Below, piece after piece: positions 25,512 to 35,707 of a stretch of DNA of 64,000 bases; the stretch's first letter is position 1; the number at the start of each line of letters is the position of its first letter. The notes beneath the pieces are model-generated. The model was not told where the DNA came from, did not search any database, and saw only the letters and a list, made by a program, of their open reading frames with translations. Position numbers and translations under genes: made by a program. Source of the DNA: Alphaproteobacteria bacterium. Its GTDB lineage: Bacteria; Pseudomonadota; Alphaproteobacteria; Rhodobacterales; Rhodobacteraceae. The DNA is taken from assembly GCA_030431485.1 (NCBI GenBank), contig JAUIIR010000007.1, positions 37,666-101,665 on the forward strand. The letters are read 5' to 3'.

Positions 25512-26819
25512 TCAGGATTCCAGCCCTTCCGGCTGCCCAACAACCACGAAATGCAAAGCCTCCGGCCTGAGCACGCGCGCCGCAACACGCTTGATATCTT
25601 CCAGCGTGATTTCGTTGATCTTGTCATTTCGGGTGTTCACATAGTCAACTGGCAGGTCGTCCATCTGCATGCCAACTAAAATATTCGCAATCGGCCCGTT
25701 GCCATCAAAACGCAGCGGATATGCTCCGGTGAGATAGGTTTTCGCCGTCGCCAGTTCTTCTTCGGTAACACCGTTCTCGGCCATCTTGGTCCACTCATCG
25801 CGGATGACCTTGATTGCTTCGGCAATGCGGTCATTGGCGCTGGAAACCCGACCCAGATACAGCGCCGCATGATCCTTGGGAACAAGGTAGCTGTAGACGC
25901 CATAGGTCAGGCCCCGTTTTTCGCGCACCTCTTCCATCAGCCGCGCCTCGAAGCCGCCGCCGCCGAGAATTTCATTCAAGACATATGCCGCAAAGAAATC
26001 CGGATCATCCCGCGCGATCCCCTCATGGCCAAAGATCGCCACGGATTGCGGGACGTCGAAGGGCACGACGGTCACACCAGCCTCGGTCGAAACCTCGACA
26101 TCGGCAGCCTGCGGCGCTCCTGTCTCCGGCAGATCGGACAGCAAGGTATCCAGCATTTCCGACAGTTCTTCAGCGGAAATATCGCCCGCAGCACCAACAT
26201 ACACTCGGTCTCGGGCCAACGCGCCTTGATGCGCAGCAATCAGATCGTCCCGGGTCAAAGCTTCCAGCGATGACTCGGTGCCTTCGATCGCAGACCCGTA
26301 TGGATGGTCGCCAAAGACCATGTCATCAAACGCCCTGCCCACCAGATTGTCCGGATCCTGCGAATCCGAGCGGATGACGGACACGACTTGCGCCTTCACA
26401 CGATCAATCGCCTCTTGATCAAACCGAGGCTGCGTCAGCGCATCACGCAAAAGCGCCAAGGCCTCATCCTGGTTTTCCGTGAGAAAGCGGGCCGAGACAG
26501 ATACTGCGTCATCGCCGATATCAAAGTCGAAACTGGCTGCCAAAGATTCTGCCCGCTCCGAGAACGCACGGGAATCAAGGTCGCCCGCGCCTTCTTCCAA
26601 AAGCCCAACCATCAGATTGGTCGCACCACGCTTGCCGGGCGCATCCAGAGACGCCCCCCCTTTGAACCGCAGTTCCAACGCGACAAAGGGAATCGACTCT
26701 TCCTCGACCAGCCATGCATTTATGCCTCCCGGAGTGGTCACCTCCGCGATGTCAATTTCGGCGCGCAAGGGTGCTGCGGCAAGCAGCATGAACGCAATCA
26801 GAGACCCAAAAACCTTCAT
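25512..26819 (-). CDS. M16-family peptidase-like protein lacking the zinc motif
   Basis: 435 aa with a signal peptide ending near residue 20 (LRA/EI). It has the M16 two-domain fold. The position of the inverted zinc motif HxxEH reads NLMVG (in GATNLMVGLLEEGAG), so both His and Glu are gone and it should not cleave. It retains EVREKRGLTYGVYSYL, the Arg/Tyr substrate-binding motif typical of the non-catalytic partner in bacterial M16 heterodimers. It overlaps the active subunit gene by 4 bp (ATGA), supporting a 1:1 complex in the periplasm. Confidence 0.92.
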   Translation of the reverse strand: MKVFGSLIAFMLLAAAPLRAEIDIAEVTTPGGINAWLVEEESIPFVALELRFKGGASLDAPGKRGATNLMVGLLEEGAGDLDSRAFSERAESLAASFDFDIGDDAVSVSARFLTENQDEALALLRDALTQPRFDQEAIDRVKAQVVSVIRSDSQDPDNLVGRAFDDMVFGDHPYGSAIEGTESSLEALTRDDLIAAHQGALARDRVYVGAAGDISAEELSEMLDTLLSDLPETGAPQAADVEVSTEAGVTVVPFDVPQSVAIFGHEGIARDDPDFFAAYVLNEILGGGGFEARLMEEVREKRGLTYGVYSYLVPKDHAALYLGRVSSANDRIAEAIKVIRDEWTKMAENGVTEEELATAKTYLTGAYPLRFDGNGPIANILVGMQMDDLPVDYVNTRNDKINEITLEDIKRVAARVLRPEALHFVVVGQPEGLES

Positions 26820-28159
26820 TGCGTCACCTCCTCGGCCGTGCGGAGAAATCCTGTCACGGCATTGTCCCGATCAAAAACCTCTTTGGCAGCTGCGATGATT
26901 TCTTCCGGTGTGATCGACTGCAGAATGTCTGGCCATTCATGCACATCTTCGATCGTCAAACCCGAGGTCAGCGCCGCCCCATATCGCCGTGCCAGCGAAT
27001 TCGAGCTATCCAGTTCATAAACCTGAGACGCCCGAAGCTGGAATTTGATACGGTCCAGTTGGTCCTTATCCACGCCGGTCTCAATAAACTCTGCAATCAC
27101 ACGGTCCATATCGGCTTCGGCCTCTTCAAGACTGACGCTCTCGGCAGGCACATTCACGACGCCGAAGGTCGTGTCATCAAGCGACAATCCGCTGTAGAAC
27201 GCACTCGCGTACACGGCGCGTTTTTCTTCAAACTGCAGTTTCTGCGGCATGACTGCGGTTTGCGACCCTCCCAGAACTTCAGCCAGAAGCGTCAGCGCGG
27301 CAGCCTTTCGCTGATCGCCGGGATCACGCTCCGGCGCGAGATATGTGCGCATCACATAGGGTTGCGCAACACGGGGGTCCTCAAAGGATATCCGCCGCTC
27401 CGCCATCTGCGGAGGTTCTGATGGACGGACCCGCTCAGGCAATGCCTCATTGCGCGGGATTGGCCCATAGTGCTGCTGTGCCAAGGCAAGCACGTCGTCG
27501 GGCAAAACATCCCCAGCCACCACCAGGACCGCGTTGTTCGGTGAATAGAACTGCTCATAATACGCGAGGGCATCGTCCAGATCGAGGTTCACCATCTCGT
27601 GTCGCCAGCCGATGATCGGCGTGCCGTAGGGATGGTTCAGATACTGGGCCGCCATTCGCTGTTCACGAAACAAAGAACCGGGATCGTTCTCAACCCTCTG
27701 GTTTCGCTCTTCGATGATCACGTCGCGCTCGGTCAGAATGTCTTCGCGGTCGAGCTGGATGTTCTTCATCCGGTCCGCTTCCATCTCCATCATCAAACCG
27801 AGGCGGTCAGCCGCGACGCGTTGAAAGTAGGCGGTGTAGTCAAAGCTGGTGAACGCGTTGTCAGTGCCGCCATTGGCCTTGACGATTTCACTGAACTCGC
27901 CCGGAGCAAGCTTTTCAGTTCCCTTGAAAAGCAGGTGTTCAAGGAAATGCGCCACGCCGGACACGCCGGGTTGTTCATCCGCCGATCCCGCTCGGTACCA
28001 CACCATGTGCACCACGGCAGGCGCGCGGTGGTCTTCGATCACCACGACATCCATCCCGTTTTCAAGCTGGAACGTGGTGACCTGATCTTCGATGGTTTGT
28101 GCACGCAAAGGTGCAGAAGCAAGAAGGCACGCCCCGGCAAGGGCAATCAGGCGACGCAT
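26816..28159 (-). CDS. M16-family zinc metallopeptidase, catalytic subunit
   Basis: 447 aa from the ATG at 28159, nine bases after GGAGGA; a TTG at 28165 is less likely. The signal peptide ends at about residue 20 (LRAQ). The inverted zinc motif HFLEH (H71, E74, H75) follows GVSGVA, and a distal acidic ligand is probably in MEMEADRM. This is the active member of an M16 pair; the downstream gene encodes the partner with the Arg/Tyr site. Relatives degrade peptides in the periplasm. Confidence 0.93.
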   Translation of the reverse strand: MRRLIALAGACLLASAPLRAQTIEDQVTTFQLENGMDVVVIEDHRAPAVVHMVWYRAGSADEQPGVSGVAHFLEHLLFKGTEKLAPGEFSEIVKANGGTDNAFTSFDYTAYFQRVAADRLGLMMEMEADRMKNIQLDREDILTERDVIIEERNQRVENDPGSLFREQRMAAQYLNHPYGTPIIGWRHEMVNLDLDDALAYYEQFYSPNNAVLVVAGDVLPDDVLALAQQHYGPIPRNEALPERVRPSEPPQMAERRISFEDPRVAQPYVMRTYLAPERDPGDQRKAAALTLLAEVLGGSQTAVMPQKLQFEEKRAVYASAFYSGLSLDDTTFGVVNVPAESVSLEEAEADMDRVIAEFIETGVDKDQLDRIKFQLRASQVYELDSSNSLARRYGAALTSGLTIEDVHEWPDILQSITPEEIIAAAKEVFDRDNAVTGFLRTAEEVTQ

Positions 28160-28259
28160 CGGCAATACTCCTCCGTTTGAAGGTAAGGTACGATGCCTTT
28201 CTTCAACTTCAAGCGGTCCAACAGTTTCGTGAGCACCTTCGCCCTTGGTGGCAATACGA

Positions 28260-28787
28260 TTACCGGGGCGGTGCAGAGGGTGTCAAAGCCCCAGCGCGGC
28301 GCGCGGCTTCAAGCGTTGCGTAGGGGGCAAGCGTTTGATTTCGGTAGATGCGGTTGTAGGTATCCTGCGGAACAAGCCGCCAATTGAACAGAGACCGTCC
28401 TTCGCGGAACTTCTGGTCTGCCTCGGCCAATTCCGCACGGATATTCGCGTCACGGCCAAAGCGTGACACTCGCGCCACAAGCGCCTGATCCCCGGCACCA
28501 ATACCAGCGCCTGCGTCAAGGCGCGACGGAGCGCCCCCCAATACGGCGACCGCATCTTTCAAAGGTGTCTGATCCGTGCGGTTAGCACCGCCAGGGGTCG
28601 GCGTCGGTAGTTCCGCCAGGCTCTCAGGTGCTTCCAGAGGCTTTGGTGGAACAATAGAGAATTCCTCGGGTGTCCCGGTCGGATTTCGCAACTGCCTCAG
28701 ATTGGTGTCCCGATCTATGGTGTCCTGACGCGATCCACAGGCGGTCAACGCCACCAGTGAAAGTATGATCAATGCGCGCGGCATCAT
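28260..28787 (-). CDS. DUF3035 family lipoprotein
   Basis: 175 aa from the ATG at 28787, behind GGAGGCGGG. The signal peptide ends in the lipobox LTAC, so the mature protein is lipid-anchored at its first Cys. The rest is proline-rich (PPKPLEAPESLAELPTPTPG) with a short conserved C-terminal part (LFNWRLVPQDTYNRIYRNQ). I recognise it as the DUF3035 family found next to lspA in Rhodobacteraceae. The function is unknown. It is about 60 bp downstream of lspA in the same direction, fitting since LspA would process it. Confidence 0.85.
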   Translation of the reverse strand: MMPRALIILSLVALTACGSRQDTIDRDTNLRQLRNPTGTPEEFSIVPPKPLEAPESLAELPTPTPGGANRTDQTPLKDAVAVLGGAPSRLDAGAGIGAGDQALVARVSRFGRDANIRAELAEADQKFREGRSLFNWRLVPQDTYNRIYRNQTLAPYATLEAARRAGALTPSAPPR

Positions 28788-28846
28788 GTTGTCTGCCCGC
28801 CTCCGTAGTCGCCTCAAACCTGCTTTAGCGTATCAAGCCGCACTCG

Positions 28847-29317
28847 TCACGAGGCGTTTTTCCCGCCCGAGAACAGCGCAAGCCCAATCGCACCGAAAAA
28901 CACCGAAATGTCCGCTACATTGAAAGCATAGGGATTGGTGAAGCCGCAACAGGACATGTTCAGGAAATCCGCCACCGCCCCATAAAGCAGCCGATCCACC
29001 ACATTGCCCAGCGCACCACCAATCAGCAGCCCGGCAAAGATCAACCCTGTGCGTCCCGGCGGATCACGGCGCATCCAGACCAGAACGAACAGAACGATGC
29101 CCAGCGCAACCGAAATCAAAATCCATCGGGTCCAGTCGGCATTGCCGGACAAAAGTCCGAAATTGATTCCGGTGTTCCATGCCATGCGGAAATTCAGAAA
29201 CGGCGGCCACACGTCGATGGCTCCGACGCGGGCGAGGTCCATCACATGGACCACCAACCACTTGGTTAGTTGATCCAGCAGAAAGACCGCTGCCGCGATG
29301 ATGGCCACCAGACGCAT
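28847..29317 (-). CDS. lspA: Lipoprotein signal peptidase (signal peptidase II)
   Basis: 156 aa with four membrane helices. The aspartic protease pair is D108 in [10 protein letters not shown] and D136 in [10 protein letters not shown], and the NxGINFG segment ([10 protein letters not shown]) is conserved. It cleaves the signal peptide of diacylglyceryl-modified prolipoproteins in the inner membrane. Length is normal. The gene lies between purH and a lipoprotein gene, all on the minus strand. Confidence 0.96.
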   Translation of the reverse strand: MRLVAIIAAAVFLLDQLTKWLVVHVMDLARVGAIDVWPPFLNFRMAWNTGINFGLLSGNADWTRWILISVALGIVLFVLVWMRRDPPGRTGLIFAGLLIGGALGNVVDRLLYGAVADFLNMSCCGFTNPYAFNVADISVFFGAIGLALFSGGKNAS

Positions 29318-29363
29318 GTTGTCTCCTATGCACCTATCCGGAAATTTTATCGGATGGTAAAAT

Positions 29364-30953
29364 TCAGTGCCGGAAGTGCCGCATCCCCGTCAGCACCATC
29401 GCCAGACCGGCGTCATCTGCTGCCTTGATCACTTCGTCGTCGCGCATCGACCCACCCGGCTGAATGACACAGGATGCGCCAGCGGCAGCCGCTTCGAGCA
29501 GACCATCAGCGAACGGGAAGAACGCGTCAGATGCGACCGCGCTGCCCTTGGTCAGCGGCTTTGGCAGTCCCAGCGCCTCAGCCATGCGCTCAGCCTTCTT
29601 GGCAGCGATCAAAGCGCTGTCCAGCCGGCTCATCTGGCCAGCACCAACCCCCACGGTCGCACCATCTTTGACGTAAACGATCGCGTTGGATTTGACGTGC
29701 TTCGCCACGGTCCAGGCGAACAGCAGGTCGCGCATCTGCTCGTCTGTCGGCGCGATCTTGGTCACCACCTTGAGGTCGTCCATATTGATCCGGCCATTGT
29801 CGCGGTTCTGCACAAGAATGCCACCCGACACCTGTTTCCATGCGGCACCAGGCTCGGCCGTGTTGGCCAACCCCGGTGTTGTCAGGAGGCGCAGATTCTT
29901 TTTCTTGGCGAATAAGTCCTTGGCATCCTGATGCGCACCGGGAGCGATGACCACCTCGGTGAAAATCTCGGCAATCGCCTCGGCAGTTTCACCGTCGAGC
30001 GTCGAGTTCAGCGCAACGATCCCGCCAAACGCGGAGGTGCGGTCGCAGTCGAATGCTTTTTGATACGCTTCTTTCAATGTCCGACCCGTCGCCACGCCGC
30101 AGGGGTTGGCATGTTTTATGATCGCGCAAGCAAAGCCGTCTTTGGGCAGGAATTCTGACACCAGCTCAAACGCCGCATCGGTGTCGTTGATGTTATTGTA
30201 GCTGAGTTCCTTGCCCTGAAGCTGGGTCGCCGTGGCAACCCCCGGGCGGGACGAACCATCGTGGTAGAACGACGCGCCTTGATGCGGGTTCTCGCCATAG
30301 CGCAGCGGCTGTGCGAGCGTTCCGGCAAACACCCGGCGACGCGGAGTCTCTTCGCCGATGGCACCCGCCATCCAAGTGCTGACGGCCGCGTCATACGCAC
30401 CGGTGCGCGCATAAGCGATCTGCGCGTGACGTTGACGGAAGGCAAGCGATGTATGTCCATCGTTGGCGTCAAGCTCCGCAAGCAAGGCGTTGTAATCTTC
30501 GACATCCACCAGTGTCGTGACAAAGGCGTGGTTCTTCGCCGCAGCGCGGATCATCGCGGGCCCGCCGATGTCGATATTTTCGATGCAGGTGTCATAGTCA
30601 GCACCTTTCGCAACGGTTTCCTCGAAGGGGTAGAGATTCACCACCAAAAGGTCGATGGCCTTGATGTTATGCTCGAACATCGCTGCGACATGATCGTCGT
30701 TGTCCCGCAGAGCCAGCAGCCCGCCATGCACCATCGGGTGCAGCGTCTTGACCCGGCCATCCATCATTTCAGGAAAACCTGTGACCTCGGCCACGTCCTT
30801 TACCGGAACACCGGCGTCGCGCAACGTCTTGGCAGACCCGCCGGTTGAGAGCAGTTCGACACCCCGCGCGTCGAGCGCCTTGGCAAGGTCAACAAGTCCG
30901 GTCTTGTCCGAAACGGACAGAAGCGCACGGCGAAGGGGGGTGAGATTGGTCAT
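29364..30953 (-). CDS. purH: Bifunctional AICAR formyltransferase/IMP cyclohydrolase
   Basis: 529 aa, the usual PurH length. The N-terminal MGS-like IMP cyclohydrolase domain (about 1-150) has [32 protein letters not shown] and [17 protein letters not shown]. The C-terminal AICAR transformylase domain has [25 protein letters not shown] and the ending [10 protein letters not shown]. It catalyses the last two steps of purine synthesis. It lies between the heparinase-like gene and lspA. Confidence 0.97.
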   Translation of the reverse strand: MTNLTPLRRALLSVSDKTGLVDLAKALDARGVELLSTGGSAKTLRDAGVPVKDVAEVTGFPEMMDGRVKTLHPMVHGGLLALRDNDDHVAAMFEHNIKAIDLLVVNLYPFEETVAKGADYDTCIENIDIGGPAMIRAAAKNHAFVTTLVDVEDYNALLAELDANDGHTSLAFRQRHAQIAYARTGAYDAAVSTWMAGAIGEETPRRRVFAGTLAQPLRYGENPHQGASFYHDGSSRPGVATATQLQGKELSYNNINDTDAAFELVSEFLPKDGFACAIIKHANPCGVATGRTLKEAYQKAFDCDRTSAFGGIVALNSTLDGETAEAIAEIFTEVVIAPGAHQDAKDLFAKKKNLRLLTTPGLANTAEPGAAWKQVSGGILVQNRDNGRINMDDLKVVTKIAPTDEQMRDLLFAWTVAKHVKSNAIVYVKDGATVGVGAGQMSRLDSALIAAKKAERMAEALGLPKPLTKGSAVASDAFFPFADGLLEAAAAGASCVIQPGGSMRDDEVIKAADDAGLAMVLTGMRHFRH

Positions 30954-30975
30954 GACAGCGATAGGTCCCAGATGT

Positions 30976-32727
30976 TCAGTTCAGCAGCTCTGTCGCATCG
31001 TCCTGAACAAGGTCACGCACCGCGATTGCGGTTTCCTGTGCCTTTGCCAGCGACCAGCGAACGCGGGTCGCATACTCCATTGCGCGGGCAGATAAAACGA
31101 TCTGTTTGGTCGCGCGTGGTCGCAGGCGGCCTTTTTCAAGGTAGACCGATGGCTCAAGCGACATGGAGCAATGGCCATCATAGCGAAACACCCAAATCTC
31201 TCCGCTGCGCAGCGCCATACTGACTGCAGTGCCATTCATGTCGATGGCAGTGTCCACTTCGGGATGCAGATGGAACCGGATATCAAACGGCACTCCGGCC
31301 AATCTGCTCTCTTCAAGCCTTTCATCGAACCGGGCCTTGCTTTGTTTGTCGAGCGAAACAAGCAGGTCCTCGCCCACGATGCCACGCCCGTCAAAGGTCA
31401 ATTCCAGGATCCGTGCGTGGGTCATACCGTGGGATTTAAGATAGCCGTCATGGCCTCCTTCAAACCTGACGCCATCCGTGGCGCGTGACAGCTCTACGGG
31501 GACACCTTTGGGAATATCCTCAAGCAGTTCCCGCTCGACCGGACCGATGCGCGCAGTGCTACCAAGGCGCGAGCTTGAAAAGCCATCGAGGCAAAGCGTC
31601 GAATGCGACGGTGTCGCCCTCCCTGCCCTGCGCCAGTCTTCGCCAAAGGTCGCTCCGGTGCCGCAATTCACAATCAAGGGACGACGCCCCGATGTTACCT
31701 CGAATGCGAGTGTCGAGGCATGCGCGTTGATGCTGGCCTGACCACCGGGTGGCGCTGATGCGTCTATCACAATTGATGTGCGACCGGCCGACAGACGGGC
31801 AAACCCCATAGCAAGCCCTTTGGCGGCCTGAGCTTTGGTGCCAGCCGCTGCAAGCGCTGCGTCCAGCCGCCCTTCTGCTCCACGCCCGCCACCGTGAAAC
31901 CGCGCCAGTCCTCCATCGGCATGCCGCAGTGCGCGAAGGGTCGGGACGATTCGGGTGATGGCCTGCAGATGCTGCATTTCCGCGGATCGCCCCGCATCCT
32001 GAACTGCGTCCCGCGCCCAAATCAACAACGTGCAGACTTCGAGCAATTCCTCTGGGTTGCGGGTCGGTATGCCGCCAGCTTCGTTGACCTGCCGCGCGCA
32101 CTCCTGACCAAGACCACGAATTGCCGGATCAGCCAGAGATTCCATGCCCTGCAGCGACAATCCTGCAGACACCAGCCCTGTCAGCGCCTCGAAACGGGGC
32201 AATCCGGGCGTTGAACTGTGCCAGCGGCGATTGAGGAAAATGGTTTGCTGCGCAATTGAGCGGAAGAAAGCTCGCGACTGTTCTGGTGTGCATCCGCCCA
32301 GAACGAAGATCGCGTGGTGCAGCCATCGGATCACGCGCCGCCCGGCAAGTTCGGGCGTCCAGCCCGGACCGCTGCCGTTCCCGTATCTGGCAATCCATTC
32401 GAATAGCCAGTTTTGCGCGGTCTTGCGCGCTGCCGCATCACCGACACTGGCCATGTCGTCAAGCCAGACGAAACCGTGGATTTCTTCGAGAAACACGTCA
32501 TCGGGTGGGGTGATGTCCCACAGGATGGCCCCTGGCGCTTCGACAAGATGGCCCGCAAACAAAAGATTGCCGGCCGTCAACTGACGACCGCGTGCGTAAG
32601 ACCCAAGGGTACGGGGCTCGGGTTGACCAACAAAAGCGGTTGCAGGCTTTACGCGCGCAGACAACCGCGCGTGAACACGGTCCAAAAACCGGGCCTGCGC
32701 CCGTCTTGCGGCGTCCAGTCGGAACAT
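30976..32727 (-). CDS. Heparinase II/III family protein
   Basis: 583 aa from the ATG at 32727, preceded by AGAGG; a TTG at 32757 would extend it by 10 residues into a hairpin. An N-terminal helical domain ([37 protein letters not shown]) is followed by a beta-sandwich domain ([32 protein letters not shown]) typical of the Hepar_II_III family. It has no obvious signal peptide. Named members are polysaccharide lyases, but this cytosolic-looking roseobacter form beside rsmB and purH has no proven substrate. Confidence 0.88.
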   Translation of the reverse strand: MFRLDAARRAQARFLDRVHARLSARVKPATAFVGQPEPRTLGSYARGRQLTAGNLLFAGHLVEAPGAILWDITPPDDVFLEEIHGFVWLDDMASVGDAAARKTAQNWLFEWIARYGNGSGPGWTPELAGRRVIRWLHHAIFVLGGCTPEQSRAFFRSIAQQTIFLNRRWHSSTPGLPRFEALTGLVSAGLSLQGMESLADPAIRGLGQECARQVNEAGGIPTRNPEELLEVCTLLIWARDAVQDAGRSAEMQHLQAITRIVPTLRALRHADGGLARFHGGGRGAEGRLDAALAAAGTKAQAAKGLAMGFARLSAGRTSIVIDASAPPGGQASINAHASTLAFEVTSGRRPLIVNCGTGATFGEDWRRAGRATPSHSTLCLDGFSSSRLGSTARIGPVERELLEDIPKGVPVELSRATDGVRFEGGHDGYLKSHGMTHARILELTFDGRGIVGEDLLVSLDKQSKARFDERLEESRLAGVPFDIRFHLHPEVDTAIDMNGTAVSMALRSGEIWVFRYDGHCSMSLEPSVYLEKGRLRPRATKQIVLSARAMEYATRVRWSLAKAQETAIAVRDLVQDDATELLN

Positions 32728-32742
32728 CAGCTCTGCCTCTGT

Positions 32743-32758
32743 CTTGCGTTTTCGCAAG
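32743..32758 (-). terminator. Small hairpin between rsmB and heparinase-like gene
   Basis: CTTGCG (32743-32748) pairs with CGCAAG (32753-32758) around TTTT. It lies between the rsmB stop and the next start. Too short for strong termination; it may partially insulate the two genes. Confidence 0.3.
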
Positions 32759-32812
32759 CGTTCTTATGGCGACACCTTACCCCCGCATGTGGATCAAGTC
32801 ACGGCGCAAATG

Positions 32813-34093
32813 TCAGGCGGGCGATGGTTTGCCCGTGTGCTGCAAAACGGCCATGTAAAACCCATCCATCCCACCGCGGTCTGGCCAATAATCCGGGCGT
32901 AGCCGCACTCCGCCTTCAGCGCTGATCCATTTTGGGTCCAGACCGGGCGCTTCTGGGGGGTGAACCGCAATACCGCTGTTCTGAGACAAAAGCCATTTGA
33001 CCTGATCCTCACCCTCCTCGCGCAGCAGACTGCACGTGCAGTAAACCAAGCTTCCCCCCGGCTTAAGCTGCTCCATTGCGCGTAGCAGCAACGCGCGTTG
33101 GAGTTTGACCAAATCGTCGAGGCCCGTCTGCGTCTTCACGTATGGCAGATCGGGATGCCTTCGGATGGTGCCTGTGGCCGAGCACGGCGCGTCAAGCAGG
33201 ATGGCGTCGAACGGGTCGTCTTGGTAGGTGAGAGCGTCGGCAACGACGATCTTCGCCGACAGTTTGGTCCGCGTCAGGTTTTCGGTCAGCCGCGCCATAC
33301 GGGTTTCGGAAATGTCGAGCGCAGTCACGTCCGCGCCTTTGGCAGCCAGTTGCATCGTCTTGCCACCCGGCGCCGCGCAAATGTCGAGCACACGCTTGCC
33401 TGTGACATCACCCAAAAGCTGCACGGGCAAGGCCGCTGCTGCGTCCTGCACCCACCAGTCGCCGGTTTCGAACCCCGGCAGCGCCGAAAGCTGGCCGCGC
33501 GAAGCAAGCCGCACCGAACCTGTGGGAAGGACTGTGCCTCCCAACGTTTCTGCCCAGCCCGCCGCGTCAGATTTTACCGACAGATCGACCGGCGGCGGCA
33601 CTGCATGCGCGCGCTCAATCTGCGCCACAACCGGTTTGCTCCAGGCCTTGGCCAACTTGGGCCGCAGCCATTTGGGCAGCACGGTCTCGGGCGCCGTGTC
33701 CCACGCGGCCGGGTCCATTGCGGTGACCTTGCGCAGAACCGCGTTGACCAGGCCTTTCATCGGCGCGGTCTTGCGGTTGCGAGCAGCAAGATTGACCGCC
33801 TCGTTCACCACACCATGCGCCGCACCGCCCGACATCAGTTCGACCGTCGCCATGCGCAGAAGGTTCATCACGCGCAGCGGCGGTTGCCGGTTCAGGTGCG
33901 GAGTCAGCAGATGATCCCCCCGTCCAAGAAAGCGTAGCGTTTCGGTCATAAGCCTTTGCGCCGTTGCGCGTTCGGCGGGGGACAGGTCGTGCCATGCGGC
34001 GTCAGTGATGACCTCCGAAAGCATGCGGCCTTCGCCGATGATTTGGCTCAGCCCATCAAGGGCAGCAAGGCGGGGCGATGTGGGTGCTGGCAC
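32813..34093 (-). CDS. rsmB: 16S rRNA m5C967 methyltransferase
   Basis: 426 aa from a GTG at 34093, six bases after AGGAG. Longer in-frame starts have no conserved sequence, and the nearby ATG is out of frame. An N-terminal NusB-like RNA-binding domain (about 1-130) is followed by an RsmB/NOP2 catalytic domain: SAM loop DICAAPGGKTMQLA, motif IV DAPCSATGTIRRHPD with C304, and motif VI YCTCSLLREEGEDQ with catalytic C354. It methylates a cytosine in 16S rRNA during small-subunit maturation. The divergent DUF1674 gene starts 80 bp away. Confidence 0.94.
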   Translation of the reverse strand: MPAPTSPRLAALDGLSQIIGEGRMLSEVITDAAWHDLSPAERATAQRLMTETLRFLGRGDHLLTPHLNRQPPLRVMNLLRMATVELMSGGAAHGVVNEAVNLAARNRKTAPMKGLVNAVLRKVTAMDPAAWDTAPETVLPKWLRPKLAKAWSKPVVAQIERAHAVPPPVDLSVKSDAAGWAETLGGTVLPTGSVRLASRGQLSALPGFETGDWWVQDAAAALPVQLLGDVTGKRVLDICAAPGGKTMQLAAKGADVTALDISETRMARLTENLTRTKLSAKIVVADALTYQDDPFDAILLDAPCSATGTIRRHPDLPYVKTQTGLDDLVKLQRALLLRAMEQLKPGGSLVYCTCSLLREEGEDQVKWLLSQNSGIAVHPPEAPGLDPKWISAEGGVRLRPDYWPDRGGMDGFYMAVLQHTGKPSPA

Positions 34094-34173
34094 ATGGCAC
34101 TCCTGAAAACAGGCCGGGGTTGTCCCGGTCCGGTCCGCGCGTATATCAAAGGTGAGATTTATGGAAGCCCGCG

Positions 34174-34356
34174 ATGAGCACTGACACACCCAACGACCTG
34201 CCTCCCGCCGCCCAGCGTGCTTTGGCCGAAGCCGAAGAACGCCGTAAGAAGGCGGCTACCGAAAAGCCCCTGCCGAAAGAACTGGGTGGACGCGACGGCC
34301 CTGAGCCCGTGCGATATGGCGATTGGGAAAAGGGCGGTCTTGCAATCGACTTTTAA
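34174..34356 (+). CDS. DUF1674 family protein, SDH assembly factor 4-like
   Basis: 60 aa. The C-terminal block GGRDGPEPVRYGDWEKGGLAIDF-like ending (GDWEKGGLAIDF) is the hallmark of DUF1674/SDHAF4 proteins. Eukaryotic SDHAF4 binds flavinated succinate dehydrogenase SdhA and protects it during complex II assembly. Bacterial homologues are the same size, with a low-complexity charged N-terminal half as here. No sdh genes are in the window. It is divergent from rsmB and convergent with a small secreted protein gene (3-bp gap). Confidence 0.88.
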   Translation: MSTDTPNDLPPAAQRALAEAEERRKKAATEKPLPKELGGRDGPEPVRYGDWEKGGLAIDF

Positions 34357-34359
34357 GGG

Positions 34360-34722
34360 TCAGCGCAAACGGAAATCTGCCGACTGGCCAGCCCCCTGAT
34401 CGGCAATGAACCGCATCTCGGACCCATTGGCCAGAACGGCCTGACAATTGTAGCCAAGATCGTCTCCGCCCCAGTTCAGATCACGGCAGAAAAAGCCGTT
34501 CTTCCAATCCCACGACCCAGTGACATCCCATGTCGCACCACGCCCGGAGATCTTGCCATCAGCGGTCACTGTCAGCCGTACAAGAGGGCGGGACAGGGTC
34601 TTGCCCTGCACAATTTGCACGAATTCAGACTTATCCTCGATCCGCTTCAGCTCTGCCTGAGCGATCTGAGGCAAGAGCAGCGCAGCAGTGGCGGCGATTG
34701 TGGCAGCAACACGATTCGGCAT
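34360..34722 (-). CDS. Small secreted protein of unknown function upstream-adjacent to dapB
   Basis: 120 aa from the ATG at 34722. The signal peptide ends at about residue 23 (AQA/EL). The mature part has WDVTGSWDWKNGFFCRDLNW and two cysteines (FFCRDL, GYNCQAV). I do not recognise a functional family. Genes at this position in roseobacters are sometimes labelled dihydrodipicolinate reductase, but it has none of the DapB motifs and is likely mislabelled by neighbourhood. It lies 82 bp downstream of dapB on the same strand. Confidence 0.75.
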   Translation of the reverse strand: MPNRVAATIAATAALLLPQIAQAELKRIEDKSEFVQIVQGKTLSRPLVRLTVTADGKISGRGATWDVTGSWDWKNGFFCRDLNWGGDDLGYNCQAVLANGSEMRFIADQGAGQSADFRLR

Positions 34723-34804
34723 AAGACCCTCCGGCAACGTACTTTGGTAAAGATACGTGAGAAATGCAGGATTGGATCAGGAAGTTCCCGTAACTCCCGC
34801 GTGA

Positions 34805-35623
34805 TCAGTCGTCGGACAGACCCAGAACGTCGAGCATGTCGTACTCGCCAGGCGCCTTGTCCTGACCCCACAGCGCCGCTTTGAGCGCCCCTCGGGCGAA
34901 GAGCGCCCGGTCGCTCGCAACGTGGCGCAGAATGATCCGCTCGCCCGCTGCGGCGAACAGCACATCGTGTTCGCCGACGATGTCACCACCCCGAATTGCA
35001 CTGAAGCCGATATCGCCTCGCTTGCGCGCTCCGGTAATGCCGTCACGCCCGCGGTCTGACACATCACGCAGATCGACTCCGCGTCCTTCTGCAGCGGCCT
35101 CGCCCAGCATCAACGCAGTGCCCGAAGGCGCGTCGACTTTCTGGTTGTGATGATATTCGATCACTTCGATGTCGTAGTCCTCATCCAACGCCGCGGCGAC
35201 CTTGCGAGTCAGCACCGTCAACAGATTGACCCCAAGGCTCATGTTGCCTGCACGCACCACAACCGCATGGCGCGCTGCAGCTTTGATCTTAGCAAGGTCC
35301 TCTTCGGACAGGCCTGTGGTGCCGATCACATGAACCGCCCTGGCCTGTGCCGCCAGTTCTGCAAAAGCGACGGTTGCGGCCGGCGCGGTGAAATCAATCA
35401 CAGCCTGCGCACGGGCGAAGCATTCCAGCGGATCATCGGCCACGATGACCCCCATTGCCGCCCCCCCCATTGCGGTCCCCACGTCTTTGCCGACCCAGTC
35501 ATGGCCTGTGCGTTCAACGGCCCCGGCAAGATGCATCCGGGGATGTTTGGCGATCTCGGTCACCAGCATCTGCCCCATCCGCCCGGACACTCCGGTAACC
35601 ACGACCCCAATTTCTTCGCTCAT
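34805..35623 (-). CDS. dapB: 4-hydroxy-tetrahydrodipicolinate reductase
   Basis: 272 aa. The dinucleotide-binding start is [15 protein letters not shown], and the signature [18 protein letters not shown] carries the catalytic His pair and the substrate Lys. It reduces the product of DapA (also in this window) to tetrahydrodipicolinate with NAD(P)H in the lysine/DAP pathway. Length is normal. It is divergent from rbfA, whose start is 84 bp away. Confidence 0.97.
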   Translation of the reverse strand: MSEEIGVVVTGVSGRMGQMLVTEIAKHPRMHLAGAVERTGHDWVGKDVGTAMGGAAMGVIVADDPLECFARAQAVIDFTAPAATVAFAELAAQARAVHVIGTTGLSEEDLAKIKAAARHAVVVRAGNMSLGVNLLTVLTRKVAAALDEDYDIEVIEYHHNQKVDAPSGTALMLGEAAAEGRGVDLRDVSDRGRDGITGARKRGDIGFSAIRGGDIVGEHDVLFAAAGERIILRHVASDRALFARGALKAALWGQDKAPGEYDMLDVLGLSDD

Positions 35624-35707
35624 GACTTTCTCCGCTGGTGGATTTTCGCCTCAATAGCGGTTGCCCCACTGCTTGGCAAAGCCCGCCAGACGGCTTATGT
35701 GCCGGAT

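Noticed and set aside
29343..29364. AATTTTA/TAAAATT stem at the purH-lspA junction
   Set aside because: AT-only 7-bp stem overlapping the purH stop; too weak to call a terminator.
35147..35707. 187-residue N-terminal extension of RbfA
   Set aside because: The in-frame stretch lies antisense to dapB and is not RbfA-like; RbfA homology begins at the ATG at 35708.
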